From an uncultured Agathobacter sp. (GTDB lineage Bacteria; Bacillota; Clostridia; Lachnospirales; Lachnospiraceae), in the NCBI GenBank assembly GCA_934359755.1, contig CAKRLV010000013.1:5049-69048 (forward strand): a stretch of 64,000 nt of DNA, read 5' to 3'. Shown piece after piece: positions 40,974-49,559 of the stretch (within the stretch, counting starts at the first letter, position 1; the number at the start of each line of letters is the position of its first letter). The position numbers and the translations under genes were made by a program. Under the pieces are notes generated by a model that had not been told where the DNA came from, ran no database searches, and was given only the letters and a program-made list of their open reading frames with translations.

Positions 40974-41770
40974 TTACTCTCTCCTTTAAAAGTTTTGCAA
41001 AAATCTACAACGCGCTTATACTCCATATTGCCACCAAATATATCCAACGCACTTCCTATGGTGACATTTAACTTGTTCTTTCCAAGAACACCTATCGTCT
41101 CTAAATCCTCAAATGACGAAACACCACCCGCATAAGTAATAGGTATCCTGCCCCATTCTCCAAGGATTCTTACAAGCTCTGTCTCTATTCCATTCGCCTT
41201 TCCCTCCACATCTACTGCGTGGATAAGAAATTCACTACAATACTGCGATAATTCATCCAACAGTTCATTGCTTATTGTGACTTCGGTATAATTCTGCCAA
41301 CGGTCTGTCACTATATAATACGAAGACTCAAGTCCTTTTTTCCTACACGACAAGTCAAGTACTACATGCTCAGCCCCCACCGCTTCAACAAGCTTATGAA
41401 GGTTATCATAGTTTATTTGTCCATCTTTAAATACATAAGATGTAACTATAACATGGCTTGCTCCTGCCTCTATAAAAAATGGAGCATTCTGCGCATTTAT
41501 CCCACCACCAATCTGTAGTGTTCCTCTTTGTCTCGACAGTGCTATAAGAGCCTGTTCTTTTGTCTTCTCGTAATATTCACTTCCGACTGGATTAAGTAAA
41601 ATTATATGCCCGCCTGTAATTCCAGACTTTGCATACATATCCGCATAGAATCCAGCATCCTGCACGGACACAAAATTATCAATTGCCTGATTTCCCTCAT
41701 CCTTGAGCGAGCTTCCAACAATCTGTTTTACTTTTCCATTATGAATGTCTATACATGGTCTAAATTCCAT
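40970..41770 (-). CDS. hisA: HisA isomerase of the eukaryotic (HIS6-like) type
   Basis: A 266-residue (beta/alpha)8 protein that matches the yeast HIS6 form of phosphoribosylformimino-AICAR-phosphate isomerase better than bacterial HisA. It has CIDIHNGKVKQIVGSSL, LQIGGGINAQNAPFFIEAGA with SHVIVTSYVFKDG, VVLDLSCRKKGLESSYYIVT, FLIHAVDVEGKANGIE and DIFGGNMEYKRV. Insertions relative to bacterial HisA agree with HIS6. The catalytic Asp residues in DIHNG and DVEG are present. It is fused in transcription to glnA by a 4-base overlap, outside any his operon, so it may supply histidine flux tied to glutamine. Catalytic role is well supported; evolutionary origin is inferred. Confidence 0.85.
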   Translation of the reverse strand: MEFRPCIDIHNGKVKQIVGSSLKDEGNQAIDNFVSVQDAGFYADMYAKSGITGGHIILLNPVGSEYYEKTKEQALIALSRQRGTLQIGGGINAQNAPFFIEAGASHVIVTSYVFKDGQINYDNLHKLVEAVGAEHVVLDLSCRKKGLESSYYIVTDRWQNYTEVTISNELLDELSQYCSEFLIHAVDVEGKANGIETELVRILGEWGRIPITYAGGVSSFEDLETIGVLGKNKLNVTIGSALDIFGGNMEYKRVVDFCKTFKGESK

Positions 41771-41917
41771 AAAATATCCTATCCCTAATATAATACTTAA
41801 ATATAATACTTATGATTTCTTCATTTGGCTATATAAATTATAAACTAATTTCTATATAGTAATTATTAATTTTTCTAATAAGTTATATAAATTTTTAGAA
41901 AGCTGACTTATGACTGC

Positions 41918-41946
41918 TTGACACATATTCATTAATTTGCTATCAT
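41918..41946 (+). promoter_or_regulatory. Promoter of guaB
   Basis: TTGACA (41918-41923), 17 bases, TATCAT (41941-41946), about 45 bases before guaB. The divergent hisA transcript starts on the other side; no purine riboswitch is seen. Confidence 0.85.
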
Positions 41947-41989
41947 CATACAAATTACAATTAATTACGAAGAAAGAGAGGAAAAAATA

Positions 41990-43444
41990 ATGGGTACAAT
42001 TATCGGCGAGGGAATTACTTTTGATGATGTTTTGTTGGTTCCACAGTATTCAGAAGTTACACCTAATATGATTGATTTAAAGACAAATCTTACTAAGAAG
42101 ATTGTCCTTAACATCCCAATGATGAGTGCAGCAATGGACACAGTCACTGAATCTAAAATGGCTATAGCAATGGCCAGACAAGGTGGTATTGGAATTATTC
42201 ATAAAAATATGTCTATTGAAGCACAGGCTGATGAAGTTGATAAAGTAAAACGTTCTGAGAACGGAGTTATCACTGATCCATTCTATCTCTCTCCAGAGCA
42301 TACATTACAGGATGCCGACAACCTTATGGCTAAGTTCAAAATCTCTGGTGTTCCAATCACAGAAGATGGAAAGCTTGTCGGCATCATTACAAATCGTGAT
42401 CTGAAGTTTGAGACAGACTTCACTAAGAAGATTAAGGAATCTATGACATCTGAAGGTCTCATCACAGCACCTGAGGGAATCACATTAGATGAAGCCAAGA
42501 CAATTCTTGCAAAAGCAAGAAAAGAGAAACTCCCAATTGTAGACAGCAGCTACAACTTAAAAGGACTTATCACAATCAAAGATATTGAGAAGCAGATTAA
42601 ATATCCACTTTCTGCCAAGGACGCTAAAGGCCGTCTTCTCTGCGGTGCCGGAGTTGGTATTACAGGCAATATGATGGAGCGTGTAGATGCCCTTGTTAAA
42701 GCAAATGTTGACGCTATCGTTGTTGACTCTGCACATGGTCATTCACTCAATATTCTTAATGCAGTTAAGAAAATCAAAGCAAAATATCCAGATTTACAGA
42801 TTATCGCTGGTAATATTGCAACAGGAGATGCAGCAAGAGCACTTATTGAAGCTGGTGCAGATGCTGTCAAGGTTGGTATCGGACCTGGATCTATCTGTAC
42901 AACTCGTGTTGTAGCTGGTATCGGTGTACCACAGGTTTCAGCAATCATGGATTGTTACGCTGTAGCTAAAGAATACGGAATCCCAGTTATCGCAGATGGT
43001 GGTATCAAGTATTCTGGTGATATGACTAAAGCAATTGCTGCTGGTGCAAGCGTATGTATGATGGGTTCTATGTTCGCAGGATGCGACGAGGCTCCAGGAA
43101 CATTTGAATTATTCCAGGGTAGAAAATACAAAGTATACCGTGGTATGGGTTCTATCGCAGCTATGGAGAACGGAAGTAAAGACCGTTACTTCCAGGAGGG
43201 TGCAAAGAAGCTTGTTCCAGAAGGTGTTGAAGGTCGTGTAGCTTACAAGGGAACTCTTGAGGATACAGTATTCCAGTTAGTTGGTGGAATCCGTTCTGGT
43301 TTAGGATACTGTGGATGTCCTAATATTCCTGCATTACAGGAGAACGGCAAGTTCGTCAAGATTTCTGCTGCATCACTTAAAGAGAGCCACCCTCATGATA
43401 TTCATATCACAAAGGAAGCTCCTAACTATAGTACAGATGCTTAA
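41990..43444 (+). CDS. guaB: Inosine-5'-monophosphate dehydrogenase
   Basis: A 484-residue IMPDH: FDDVLLVPQYSEVTPNMIDL, two CBS domains between about 90 and 200, the catalytic loop GPGSICTTRVVAGIGVPQ with its Cys, and YRGMGSIAAMENG. It oxidises IMP to XMP with NAD+, the first step to GMP. AAAGAGAGGAAAAA precedes ATG 41990. The next gene, CorC-like, begins 32 bases downstream on the same strand. Confidence 0.97.
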   Translation: MGTIIGEGITFDDVLLVPQYSEVTPNMIDLKTNLTKKIVLNIPMMSAAMDTVTESKMAIAMARQGGIGIIHKNMSIEAQADEVDKVKRSENGVITDPFYLSPEHTLQDADNLMAKFKISGVPITEDGKLVGIITNRDLKFETDFTKKIKESMTSEGLITAPEGITLDEAKTILAKARKEKLPIVDSSYNLKGLITIKDIEKQIKYPLSAKDAKGRLLCGAGVGITGNMMERVDALVKANVDAIVVDSAHGHSLNILNAVKKIKAKYPDLQIIAGNIATGDAARALIEAGADAVKVGIGPGSICTTRVVAGIGVPQVSAIMDCYAVAKEYGIPVIADGGIKYSGDMTKAIAAGASVCMMGSMFAGCDEAPGTFELFQGRKYKVYRGMGSIAAMENGSKDRYFQEGAKKLVPEGVEGRVAYKGTLEDTVFQLVGGIRSGLGYCGCPNIPALQENGKFVKISAASLKESHPHDIHITKEAPNYSTDA

Positions 43445-43476
43445 TTATTTAAAATATTAATAAAGAGGTGAATTTT

Positions 43477-44754
43477 TTGAACGCTGGTGATATACCACAA
43501 CTTATAATTTTAGTAATACTTCTGATGCTGTCAGCTTTTTTCTCTGCATCAGAGACTGCCCTTACTACTGTAAACAAAATACGTATGAGAAATTTATCAG
43601 AAAGCGGCAATAAAAAGGCTGGCAGAGTTCTCCGCGTTACTGAGGATTCTGCTAAGATGCTTTCTGCCATTCTAATCGGTAACAACATTGTAAACCTATC
43701 CGCATCTTCACTTGCCACAACACTTGCAGTAAACATATTTGGAAGTGTAGGTGCCGGTATTGCTACTGGAATACTTACTCTGCTTATTCTTATATTCGGA
43801 GAGGTATCCCCTAAAACAATGGCAACAATTTATGCTGATGATATTTCACTACATATTGCTTTCCTCATTGAATATATTGTAAAAATACTTACACCTGTTA
43901 TCTTCATTGTAAACAAATTATCAATGGGTGTACTGTTTCTGATAGGGGTAAACCCAAGCGACAAGAATACAACTATGACTGAAGAAGAAATCCGTACAAT
44001 CGTAGATGTAGGTCAGGAAACCGGTGTAATCGAAAATGAAGAGCGTGACATGATTCATAACCTCTTTGATTTCGGTGACGCCGAAGCTAAAGAGGTCATG
44101 ATTCCACGTATCGATATGACTTTTGTTTCTGTAGATTCAACATACTCAGAAGTAATTGATATCTTCCGTGAATTTATGTTCACTCGTCTTCCTGTATATG
44201 AAGACACTACAGCAAAGGTCATCGGTATATTAAATATCAAAGATCTCCTTCTTTGGACATCGGAACATGATATTTCTGAGTTCTCCATAAGAGATATAAT
44301 AAGAGAACCTTACTTCACTTTCGAGCATAAGAATACATCTGATTTATTTTTTGAGATGCGTCAATCATCAATTTCAATTGCTATCGTACTCGACGAATTT
44401 GGTGAAACCGCCGGTCTTATCACTTTAGAAGATCTCCTCGAAGAGATTGTTGGAGAAATTCGTGATGAGTATGATGCTGATGAAGTCGATGATATTACAC
44501 AGATTAGCGACAGAGAATATATCGTACTTGGCTCTGCCAATCTCGATGATGTAAGTGACAAACTCGGTATATCGCTTAAATCTGATGTATATGATACGGT
44601 CGGTGGTTACTGTTTAGAACAGCTCGACCATCTTCCAGAACGCAACGAAATCATAATCACAGATGATAATATTCTTCTTAAAATTAACAGTGTAGAAGAG
44701 AATCGTATTTCTAAAGTATACATCAAGCTCCCAGAGCATTCACAAGAACATTAA
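43477..44754 (+). CDS. CNNM/CorC-type membrane protein (DUF21-CBS-CorC)
   Basis: A 425-residue membrane protein: a DUF21 transmembrane part with about four helices (LIILVILLMLSAFFSASETA), then two CBS domains (VMIPRIDMTFVSVDSTYSEV, and GLITLEDLLEEIVGEIRDEY), then a C-terminal CorC/HlyC transporter-associated domain. Related proteins handle Mg2+ or Co2+ efflux. TTG 43477 is chosen since AAAGAGG sits 7 bases upstream; GTG 43468 overlaps that site. Its last 32 bases overlap the convergent secreted-protein gene. Confidence 0.9.
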   Translation: MNAGDIPQLIILVILLMLSAFFSASETALTTVNKIRMRNLSESGNKKAGRVLRVTEDSAKMLSAILIGNNIVNLSASSLATTLAVNIFGSVGAGIATGILTLLILIFGEVSPKTMATIYADDISLHIAFLIEYIVKILTPVIFIVNKLSMGVLFLIGVNPSDKNTTMTEEEIRTIVDVGQETGVIENEERDMIHNLFDFGDAEAKEVMIPRIDMTFVSVDSTYSEVIDIFREFMFTRLPVYEDTTAKVIGILNIKDLLLWTSEHDISEFSIRDIIREPYFTFEHKNTSDLFFEMRQSSISIAIVLDEFGETAGLITLEDLLEEIVGEIRDEYDADEVDDITQISDREYIVLGSANLDDVSDKLGISLKSDVYDTVGGYCLEQLDHLPERNEIIITDDNILLKINSVEENRISKVYIKLPEHSQEH

Positions 44755-46492
44755 AATAATTCGTATTATTTTTCCAGCAGGAGTCCTCACAGAGGCCTCC
44801 TGCATTTTCATTTACAAATTCTCCATTTTCATCAACAAAATACTTCTTGCTGATAAATCTTATTCTCCCAATATTATCCTCAGATGTCTGTTCTCCTGTA
44901 TCGCAAATATAAACCTTTATATCCTGTGTTGCCACTTTATCTAAACTATTCTTAGCCTCAAATGTAAGGTCAACCACCGTATCACTATCTATATTTGAAA
45001 ATGAATCTGCGTTATAATTCAACAGTCTGAAACTATTATTGCTGTTGACACCATACTCTATCGTTCCATCTAACTCATCATAAGCAGATGCGTGGCTTGC
45101 AATCTCACTCTCTGTAATTGTGCCTGCATTTGCATCCTCTACTGAATAATAAAGATCTCCAGCGTTTATAATTGGAATTGAATAGCAAAATGTATACACA
45201 TATATAACAGAATTATTCTGATTCTGTAATCCAAGTCCTCTTACAATGCTCTTAATACTTATCTTACTGCCCGCTGAATATGCTGGCTCAACATCGCCTG
45301 AATTAATGCTAAAGCCCCTGAAATCCTCCCCTCCTGGAAGTTGTATTTCATCAGTATATTTGACATTGATATCCGAAAGAGTCTCTGCCTTTGGTCCCAC
45401 AAAATGAATCGTATACTCGTTCGGTGTCCACTTTGCGTACAAATTCTTAGTAGGCGTATTGCTGTTTATCCAGCTTTTATTTATTGCCTGATTTGTCGTG
45501 TATGCCACTGCTCCATTCCAGCTGTCTGCCCAGCCCTCAAACTGATATCCGCCCTTTGTCCATATGCATCTCTCAATCTTTTGATTAGGAGCAGTATAAT
45601 AAACTATCTGCCTGTAGGTCTTACTGTCTGACTCTGAATGATTCCTGTGATATATTATATTAACCGAAACCGGTCTTGCCTCCGCTGTTAATGTCACATC
45701 CTGACTCGCATAGAAACTATACGTCAATGAATTACCATTCTGTGGCGTCCAACCCACAAACTGATATCCTCTTTCGATGCTCGCTGTGACAGTGACTAAC
45801 GTTCCATAACAATATACTCCAGATCCTTTTACAGATTCAATTCCTGTTCCACACGCTATATTTACTGCATAGAACAGATTGAGTATGCGCTTGCTAAAAT
45901 AGCTTTTAAGTGCGTCTTTTGCAGTCTTGCTCCAATTTGCCGCTGATTTAATTCCTGCATATGTCGTATATACCGATCCCGATTCAATTCCAGTGTCATT
46001 CATCGCTCCTCCAGCCTTGCCGTTTACCGTTACAACCATACATGCGTCCAGTTGAAGCTCACACTCTCCTCTGTTAAGTGCCGCAAGTGTATCAGAATTA
46101 AGTCTCTCTTTCAGCTTTGAGAGTGGCAATGCATACAGCGCATATTTATATCCATCTTTTGTCCTGGAATTTTTAAGCTTCATATAATTTCCATTCAGCT
46201 TAAAATACACCACCTGAAGCGTATTATGATCTGTGTCTGTGAATGTCATCTTCCAGCCAATCGTCTTATATCTGGTAGATGATGTCGATGCATTTCCTCT
46301 TGTATCACAGAAAATATATCCATTTACAGGCGATCTTGCATCAAATACCGCATCATTTCCATAAGTCCTATAATATGTATATGCATCATCCCATGTTCCT
46401 GCATATGCCTTCTCATGATTAAAAGATAAAAGTACTGTGAGAGCTATAGCTGCACACATACATACTGATATAATTGTTCTTACTATTTTCAT
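44723..46492 (-). CDS. Large secreted protein with InlB-like repeats, possible pilus adhesin
   Basis: A 589-residue exported protein. Signal peptide MKIVRTIISVCMCAAIALTV continues to the cut near KAYA. Residues about 195-345 contain two or three Listeria-Bacteroides (InlB B-repeat) domains: YGTLVTVTASIERGYQFVGW, GGYQFEGWADSWNGAV and NLYAKWTPNEYTIHFVG. The remainder is of unknown fold. No LPXTG motif. It is the last gene of the pilus operon, 3 bases after the stop of the 131-residue pilin-like gene. I infer it is a surface tip or adhesin. The convergent CorC-type gene overlaps it by 32 bases. Confidence 0.8.
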   Translation of the reverse strand: MKIVRTIISVCMCAAIALTVLLSFNHEKAYAGTWDDAYTYYRTYGNDAVFDARSPVNGYIFCDTRGNASTSSTRYKTIGWKMTFTDTDHNTLQVVYFKLNGNYMKLKNSRTKDGYKYALYALPLSKLKERLNSDTLAALNRGECELQLDACMVVTVNGKAGGAMNDTGIESGSVYTTYAGIKSAANWSKTAKDALKSYFSKRILNLFYAVNIACGTGIESVKGSGVYCYGTLVTVTASIERGYQFVGWTPQNGNSLTYSFYASQDVTLTAEARPVSVNIIYHRNHSESDSKTYRQIVYYTAPNQKIERCIWTKGGYQFEGWADSWNGAVAYTTNQAINKSWINSNTPTKNLYAKWTPNEYTIHFVGPKAETLSDINVKYTDEIQLPGGEDFRGFSINSGDVEPAYSAGSKISIKSIVRGLGLQNQNNSVIYVYTFCYSIPIINAGDLYYSVEDANAGTITESEIASHASAYDELDGTIEYGVNSNNSFRLLNYNADSFSNIDSDTVVDLTFEAKNSLDKVATQDIKVYICDTGEQTSEDNIGRIRFISKKYFVDENGEFVNENAGGLCEDSCWKNNTNYFNVLVNALGA

Positions 46493-46495
46493 ATA

Positions 46496-46891
46496 TTAAT
46501 TCTCCATATCTTTATCTACTATTATTGTCTTATTGCATTCGATTGTTTTGTGAATACCACCTGGGATTATAAATAGTTCCGTAACTGCAACAGAGATTAT
46601 TCCCTTTTCCATATCACATACATTCACATTAATATGCACTTCCGAATCAGACTTAATGCTCTGCCTTATGGATGATACTAATTCCGAACTTACAGACTCA
46701 TTGTCCGGCAATGTTATATCTGGATAAATCTGATACTTCTCATAGTACTTCTCCATCGTATTCTCCATAACATAGGATAGACACTTGTCCACCTCATTTT
46801 TACGTACATACATGCTGTACATTCCAAGAGAATACGCAACTGTATATATAATTACAAAACTGCCAATTATTCCCATTATAATATTTTTCAT
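46496..46891 (-). CDS. Membrane-anchored pilin-like protein (TadE-like)
   Basis: A 131-residue protein with a single N-terminal hydrophobic segment (IIMGIIGSFVIIYTVAYSLG) and an exterior domain with beta-rich sequence (VHINVNVCDMEKGIISVAVT). The shape resembles TadE-type pseudopilins that assist Flp pili. There is no signal-peptidase or prepilin cleavage motif. It lies 3 bases before the adhesin gene and 4 bases after the 159-residue gene. Confidence 0.7.
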   Translation of the reverse strand: MKNIIMGIIGSFVIIYTVAYSLGMYSMYVRKNEVDKCLSYVMENTMEKYYEKYQIYPDITLPDNESVSSELVSSIRQSIKSDSEVHINVNVCDMEKGIISVAVTELFIIPGGIHKTIECNKTIIVDKDMEN

Positions 46892-46895
46892 TTTT

Positions 46896-47375
46896 TCACC
46901 TTCTGTTCACGGGAATTCTGAGTTTAGAATATGACTTTCTTCCATTCGAACTATAGACCTTAAGATATAATTGATATATCCCTGCTTCTGAAAATGTCAC
47001 ATTATCATTTACTCCAAGAAGATCACTGCATATAATCTCTCCGTCAGACCTGCATATCCGATAAATCTTGTAATCCCCCGAAACACCATTATTTATTGTC
47101 AGAAAATCTGATACCTTTATACTTTCTCCTTCGTATATCTGGTACGTTCTGTCCAGCTTAAGTTCTGGTGTCTTAACCGTCTTGTACTGAATATATGAAT
47201 CCGAACTTGTGCTTGAATTCATATGTACATCACTTGATGTCTTAATCAGATTTCCTGATGCCATCACAAGTCCATGTCCGCCATTATAGTTGCCATTAAT
47301 CACAACTGCAAATATAAAAAATAATACTATCATGGCAATTATCATAGCTCCATATTGATTAATTATCTCTTTCAA
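46896..47375 (-). CDS. Flp1-like pilin with extracellular domain
   Basis: A 159-residue protein whose first 27 residues (MKEIINQYGAMIIAMIVLFF...) match the leaderless pilin pattern M-x-[ED]-[IV]-x-x-[EQ]-[YF]-G found in the smaller pilins of this operon. It is followed by ~125 residues with a predicted Ig-like beta sandwich (PELKLDRTYQIYEGESIKVS then SEAGIYQLYLKVYSSNG). It may be a minor pilin or cap subunit. A 14-bp minisatellite (47409-47490) separates it from the 48-residue pilin. Confidence 0.75.
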   Translation of the reverse strand: MKEIINQYGAMIIAMIVLFFIFAVVINGNYNGGHGLVMASGNLIKTSSDVHMNSSTSSDSYIQYKTVKTPELKLDRTYQIYEGESIKVSDFLTINNGVSGDYKIYRICRSDGEIICSDLLGVNDNVTFSEAGIYQLYLKVYSSNGRKSYSKLRIPVNRR

Positions 47376-47408
47376 TCATCCCCCTCCAATCATCATCCTC
47401 CTCTTAAC

Positions 47409-47490
47409 TTCCGCGACCTAACAGCCGCAACCTAACATCCGCAACCTAATCCGCCATCTAACATCCGCAACCTAACATCCGCGACCTAAC
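47409..47490. repeat. 14-bp minisatellite between two pilin genes
   Basis: Six units of the form ATCCGCAACCTAAC at 47409, 47423, 47437, 47451 (12 bp), 47463 and 47477. The last units overlap the stop codon of the 48-residue pilin (47486-47488). Weaker copies continue at 47641-47680. Confidence 0.8.
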
Positions 47491-47632
47491 ATCCTCCATT
47501 CAGCCACAGAAGTATCATCCGAATCAAAAGTCCATTATCTGACAGAAAAAAATTGCCAATAATAATTAAAAATCCCAGCGTTCCAGCCATTGCCATAACC
47601 ATCTCTCCGTATTGTTTAATTACCTCTACCAT
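47486..47632 (-). CDS. Small leaderless Flp1-like pilin (48 aa)
   Basis: ATG 47632 behind GTGAGGTAAGAA gives MVEVIKQYGEMVMAMAGTLG followed by a hydrophobic stretch and NGLLIRMILLWLNGGC. It shows the same N-terminal pattern ([IV]-x-[EQ]-[YF]-G then an apolar helix) as 50629-50811, without a leader. Its last codons lie in the 14-bp repeat. I would treat it as a pilin or pilin-like subunit; exact role unknown. Missed by gene finders that require 60 or more codons. Confidence 0.65.
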   Translation of the reverse strand: MVEVIKQYGEMVMAMAGTLGFLIIIGNFFLSDNGLLIRMILLWLNGGC

Positions 47633-47681
47633 TTCTTACCTCACAACATCCATCTAATAGCATCCACCTGACATCATCCAT

Positions 47682-47780
47682 CTATATCATAAGTGAAAAT
47701 CCACTGAAGAAGGTCACCACTGCAATTCCAACCACAGCCATAGCCAGTCCTCCACCAAATTCTTCAATTATATCTCTCAT
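47682..47780 (-). CDS. Very small leaderless pilin-like protein (32 aa)
   Basis: ATG 47780 behind AGGAGAGAAC gives MRDIIEEFGGGLAMAVVGIA plus VVTFFSGFSLMI, again the M-x-[DE]-I-I-x-E-[YF]-G pattern and a hydrophobic helix. It starts 8 bases after the stop of the 124-residue gene and has a strong ribosome-binding site. If the protein is made, it is almost a pure transmembrane pilin core. Confidence 0.6.
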   Translation of the reverse strand: MRDIIEEFGGGLAMAVVGIAVVTFFSGFSLMI

Positions 47781-47788
47781 GTTCTCTC

Positions 47789-48163
47789 CTATCTGGCATA
47801 GCCTTCAAGACTATGCTCACTATCAACCCCAAAATATACAAGCAATGATTTAAACTTAAGTTCCACTCTTGCCATCACTACATCAGCCTCCTGTGGCACC
47901 TGACTCTTGTCGGTACATCTTATCTCCGAATTATCAGCTCCGTACATAGTAACAGTGAGCTGATATCCCTTTGCCTGTGCAGCATCAAAACAATCCTTAA
48001 TAACTTCATAATAGAAATCACTGTCCTCTATCTCATTTACCATTGCAGCATGCATATTCTGGGCGGCCATCACCTCCATGAATGAGGATAGAATTCCTGC
48101 CGATGTCACCACCATAGTCAAAATCAAAAATACTCCCAGAAATGTCTTCATTATCTGACTCAT
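47789..48163 (-). CDS. TadE/DUF4320-like pseudopilin
   Basis: A 124-residue protein with an N-terminal hydrophobic helix (IMKTFLGVFLILTMVVTSAG) and an external domain beginning with MAAQNMHAAMVNEIEDSDFY. The spacing resembles DUF4320/TadE-like minor pilins of Firmicutes. It follows the TadB/C-like gene by 10 bases. Confidence 0.65.
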   Translation of the reverse strand: MSQIMKTFLGVFLILTMVVTSAGILSSFMEVMAAQNMHAAMVNEIEDSDFYYEVIKDCFDAAQAKGYQLTVTMYGADNSEIRCTDKSQVPQEADVVMARVELKFKSLLVYFGVDSEHSLEGYAR

Positions 48164-48173
48164 ATCTTCCTCC

Positions 48174-49559
48174 TTATACTATCTTCGTGGAGAGGAATGT
48201 AAGTAAGAATACCGCCATGTCTATAAGCAGCTTAAACGATGCTGTAAGCACTGGCGCAAGAAAAAGAAGATACATTCCGCTGTTCTTATTGCGAAGACGA
48301 ACAGTATCTGCCGCATCCATCATAACAAGGTTTCTTGATATTAATTCTTCTATCTGTTTATCTGCATTACAGCTGTTGCCAATTGACAGAGCATACAACA
48401 TTCCTACTGTCGAATGAATCTCTGGCAGATCAAATTCCTTAAGAAATAAGTGATATGGTCTGGACGATTCCGGATCAATCTCAAGTCTGTCTATCAATTC
48501 ATTTAATTCTCCATAAAGAACTTTAGGAACAGTCTCTAATGATTTGCGCAACGCCATCTGAACATTTTCACTCTGTAATAACAACGCTATATCAAGCAGC
48601 CATTTAGGGAATGAACTGCTGATATTCTGACACAGCCTCTTAGTCGCCAGTCTGCGTCCTATAATATGCTGATTCATACATACCGCTGCTATAATAAGAG
48701 CAATAGCAATTCCCCAGGTCTTCCTGAAAAAAGCACATACTATCGCAATTGCAATTGGAACAATTGAAATCAGCAAAGATACTCTCTTATCTTTCTTCTC
48801 ATCATAATTCTTAAATTCTTCCATCTTTCTTGCGTAGTACTCCTCATTCTCCATCTCATCTAACCTTATCCAGTCAACCATCAGACTTTTCTGTGCTCGC
48901 AGGATAATCAACTGATCTAACACTATAATAGCCGCACTTAATATCTGCACTATCCAGTTCTGGCTTATATCCATATTCATCACAGGCAGATACAATATAA
49001 TTCCACAGATAATAATAGAAACCATTACCGACATAACAATCTCAGTAAACATCTTCTTTCGCTCTGCGATAGCTGCATCAATCCTGCAAATCCACCGATT
49101 CTTGTCTTCTAACAATAGATTAACAGGTTCTGCAATCTCGCCGCCATAGAACTCAACATGGCTCATGAATCTATGAATTGTCCTGATTCTCTCACACTTA
49201 TATTCATCCTCTATCTTCTTCATGGAATTGAGTAAAATCTGAGAATCATCAAATGTAAGTATCATATGGTCCAAAGCCTCTTTTACCACATTTTTCATAT
49301 TCCCATCACGAAGCGTACTTGCTACATCCTCAAAAGCTCTTACAACCTTTCCTTCTTTTACAAATGCATATAAAAGGGTATCAATGTAAGCCGATGTATC
49401 TTCATACCTGACAATCTGCTGCTTTGTCTGCTGATATCGCTTTCTATGCAGCGGCACCATACATAGAAGATACACGGCAACAACCGCTGTAATAATCCAG
49501 TTTAATTTCAGCAGCAGATGCACTACATAGACACCAATAAGTACTATCATATATATCAT
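48174..49559 (-). CDS. TadB/TadC-like membrane platform protein (fused)
   Basis: A 461-residue membrane protein with several hydrophobic segments in two clusters: one at the N-terminus and 170-220, another at 265-310 and 430-461. Between them are helical cytoplasmic parts such as VEFYGGEIAEPVNLLLEDKN and FPKWLLDIALLLQSENVQMA. This repeats the GspF/TadB half twice, so one protein replaces the separate TadB and TadC of other Tad systems. ATG 49559 overlaps the CpaF stop by ATGA. It would form the inner-membrane base of the pilus. Confidence 0.8.
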   Translation of the reverse strand: MIYMIVLIGVYVVHLLLKLNWIITAVVAVYLLCMVPLHRKRYQQTKQQIVRYEDTSAYIDTLLYAFVKEGKVVRAFEDVASTLRDGNMKNVVKEALDHMILTFDDSQILLNSMKKIEDEYKCERIRTIHRFMSHVEFYGGEIAEPVNLLLEDKNRWICRIDAAIAERKKMFTEIVMSVMVSIIICGIILYLPVMNMDISQNWIVQILSAAIIVLDQLIILRAQKSLMVDWIRLDEMENEEYYARKMEEFKNYDEKKDKRVSLLISIVPIAIAIVCAFFRKTWGIAIALIIAAVCMNQHIIGRRLATKRLCQNISSSFPKWLLDIALLLQSENVQMALRKSLETVPKVLYGELNELIDRLEIDPESSRPYHLFLKEFDLPEIHSTVGMLYALSIGNSCNADKQIEELISRNLVMMDAADTVRLRNKNSGMYLLFLAPVLTASFKLLIDMAVFLLTFLSTKIV

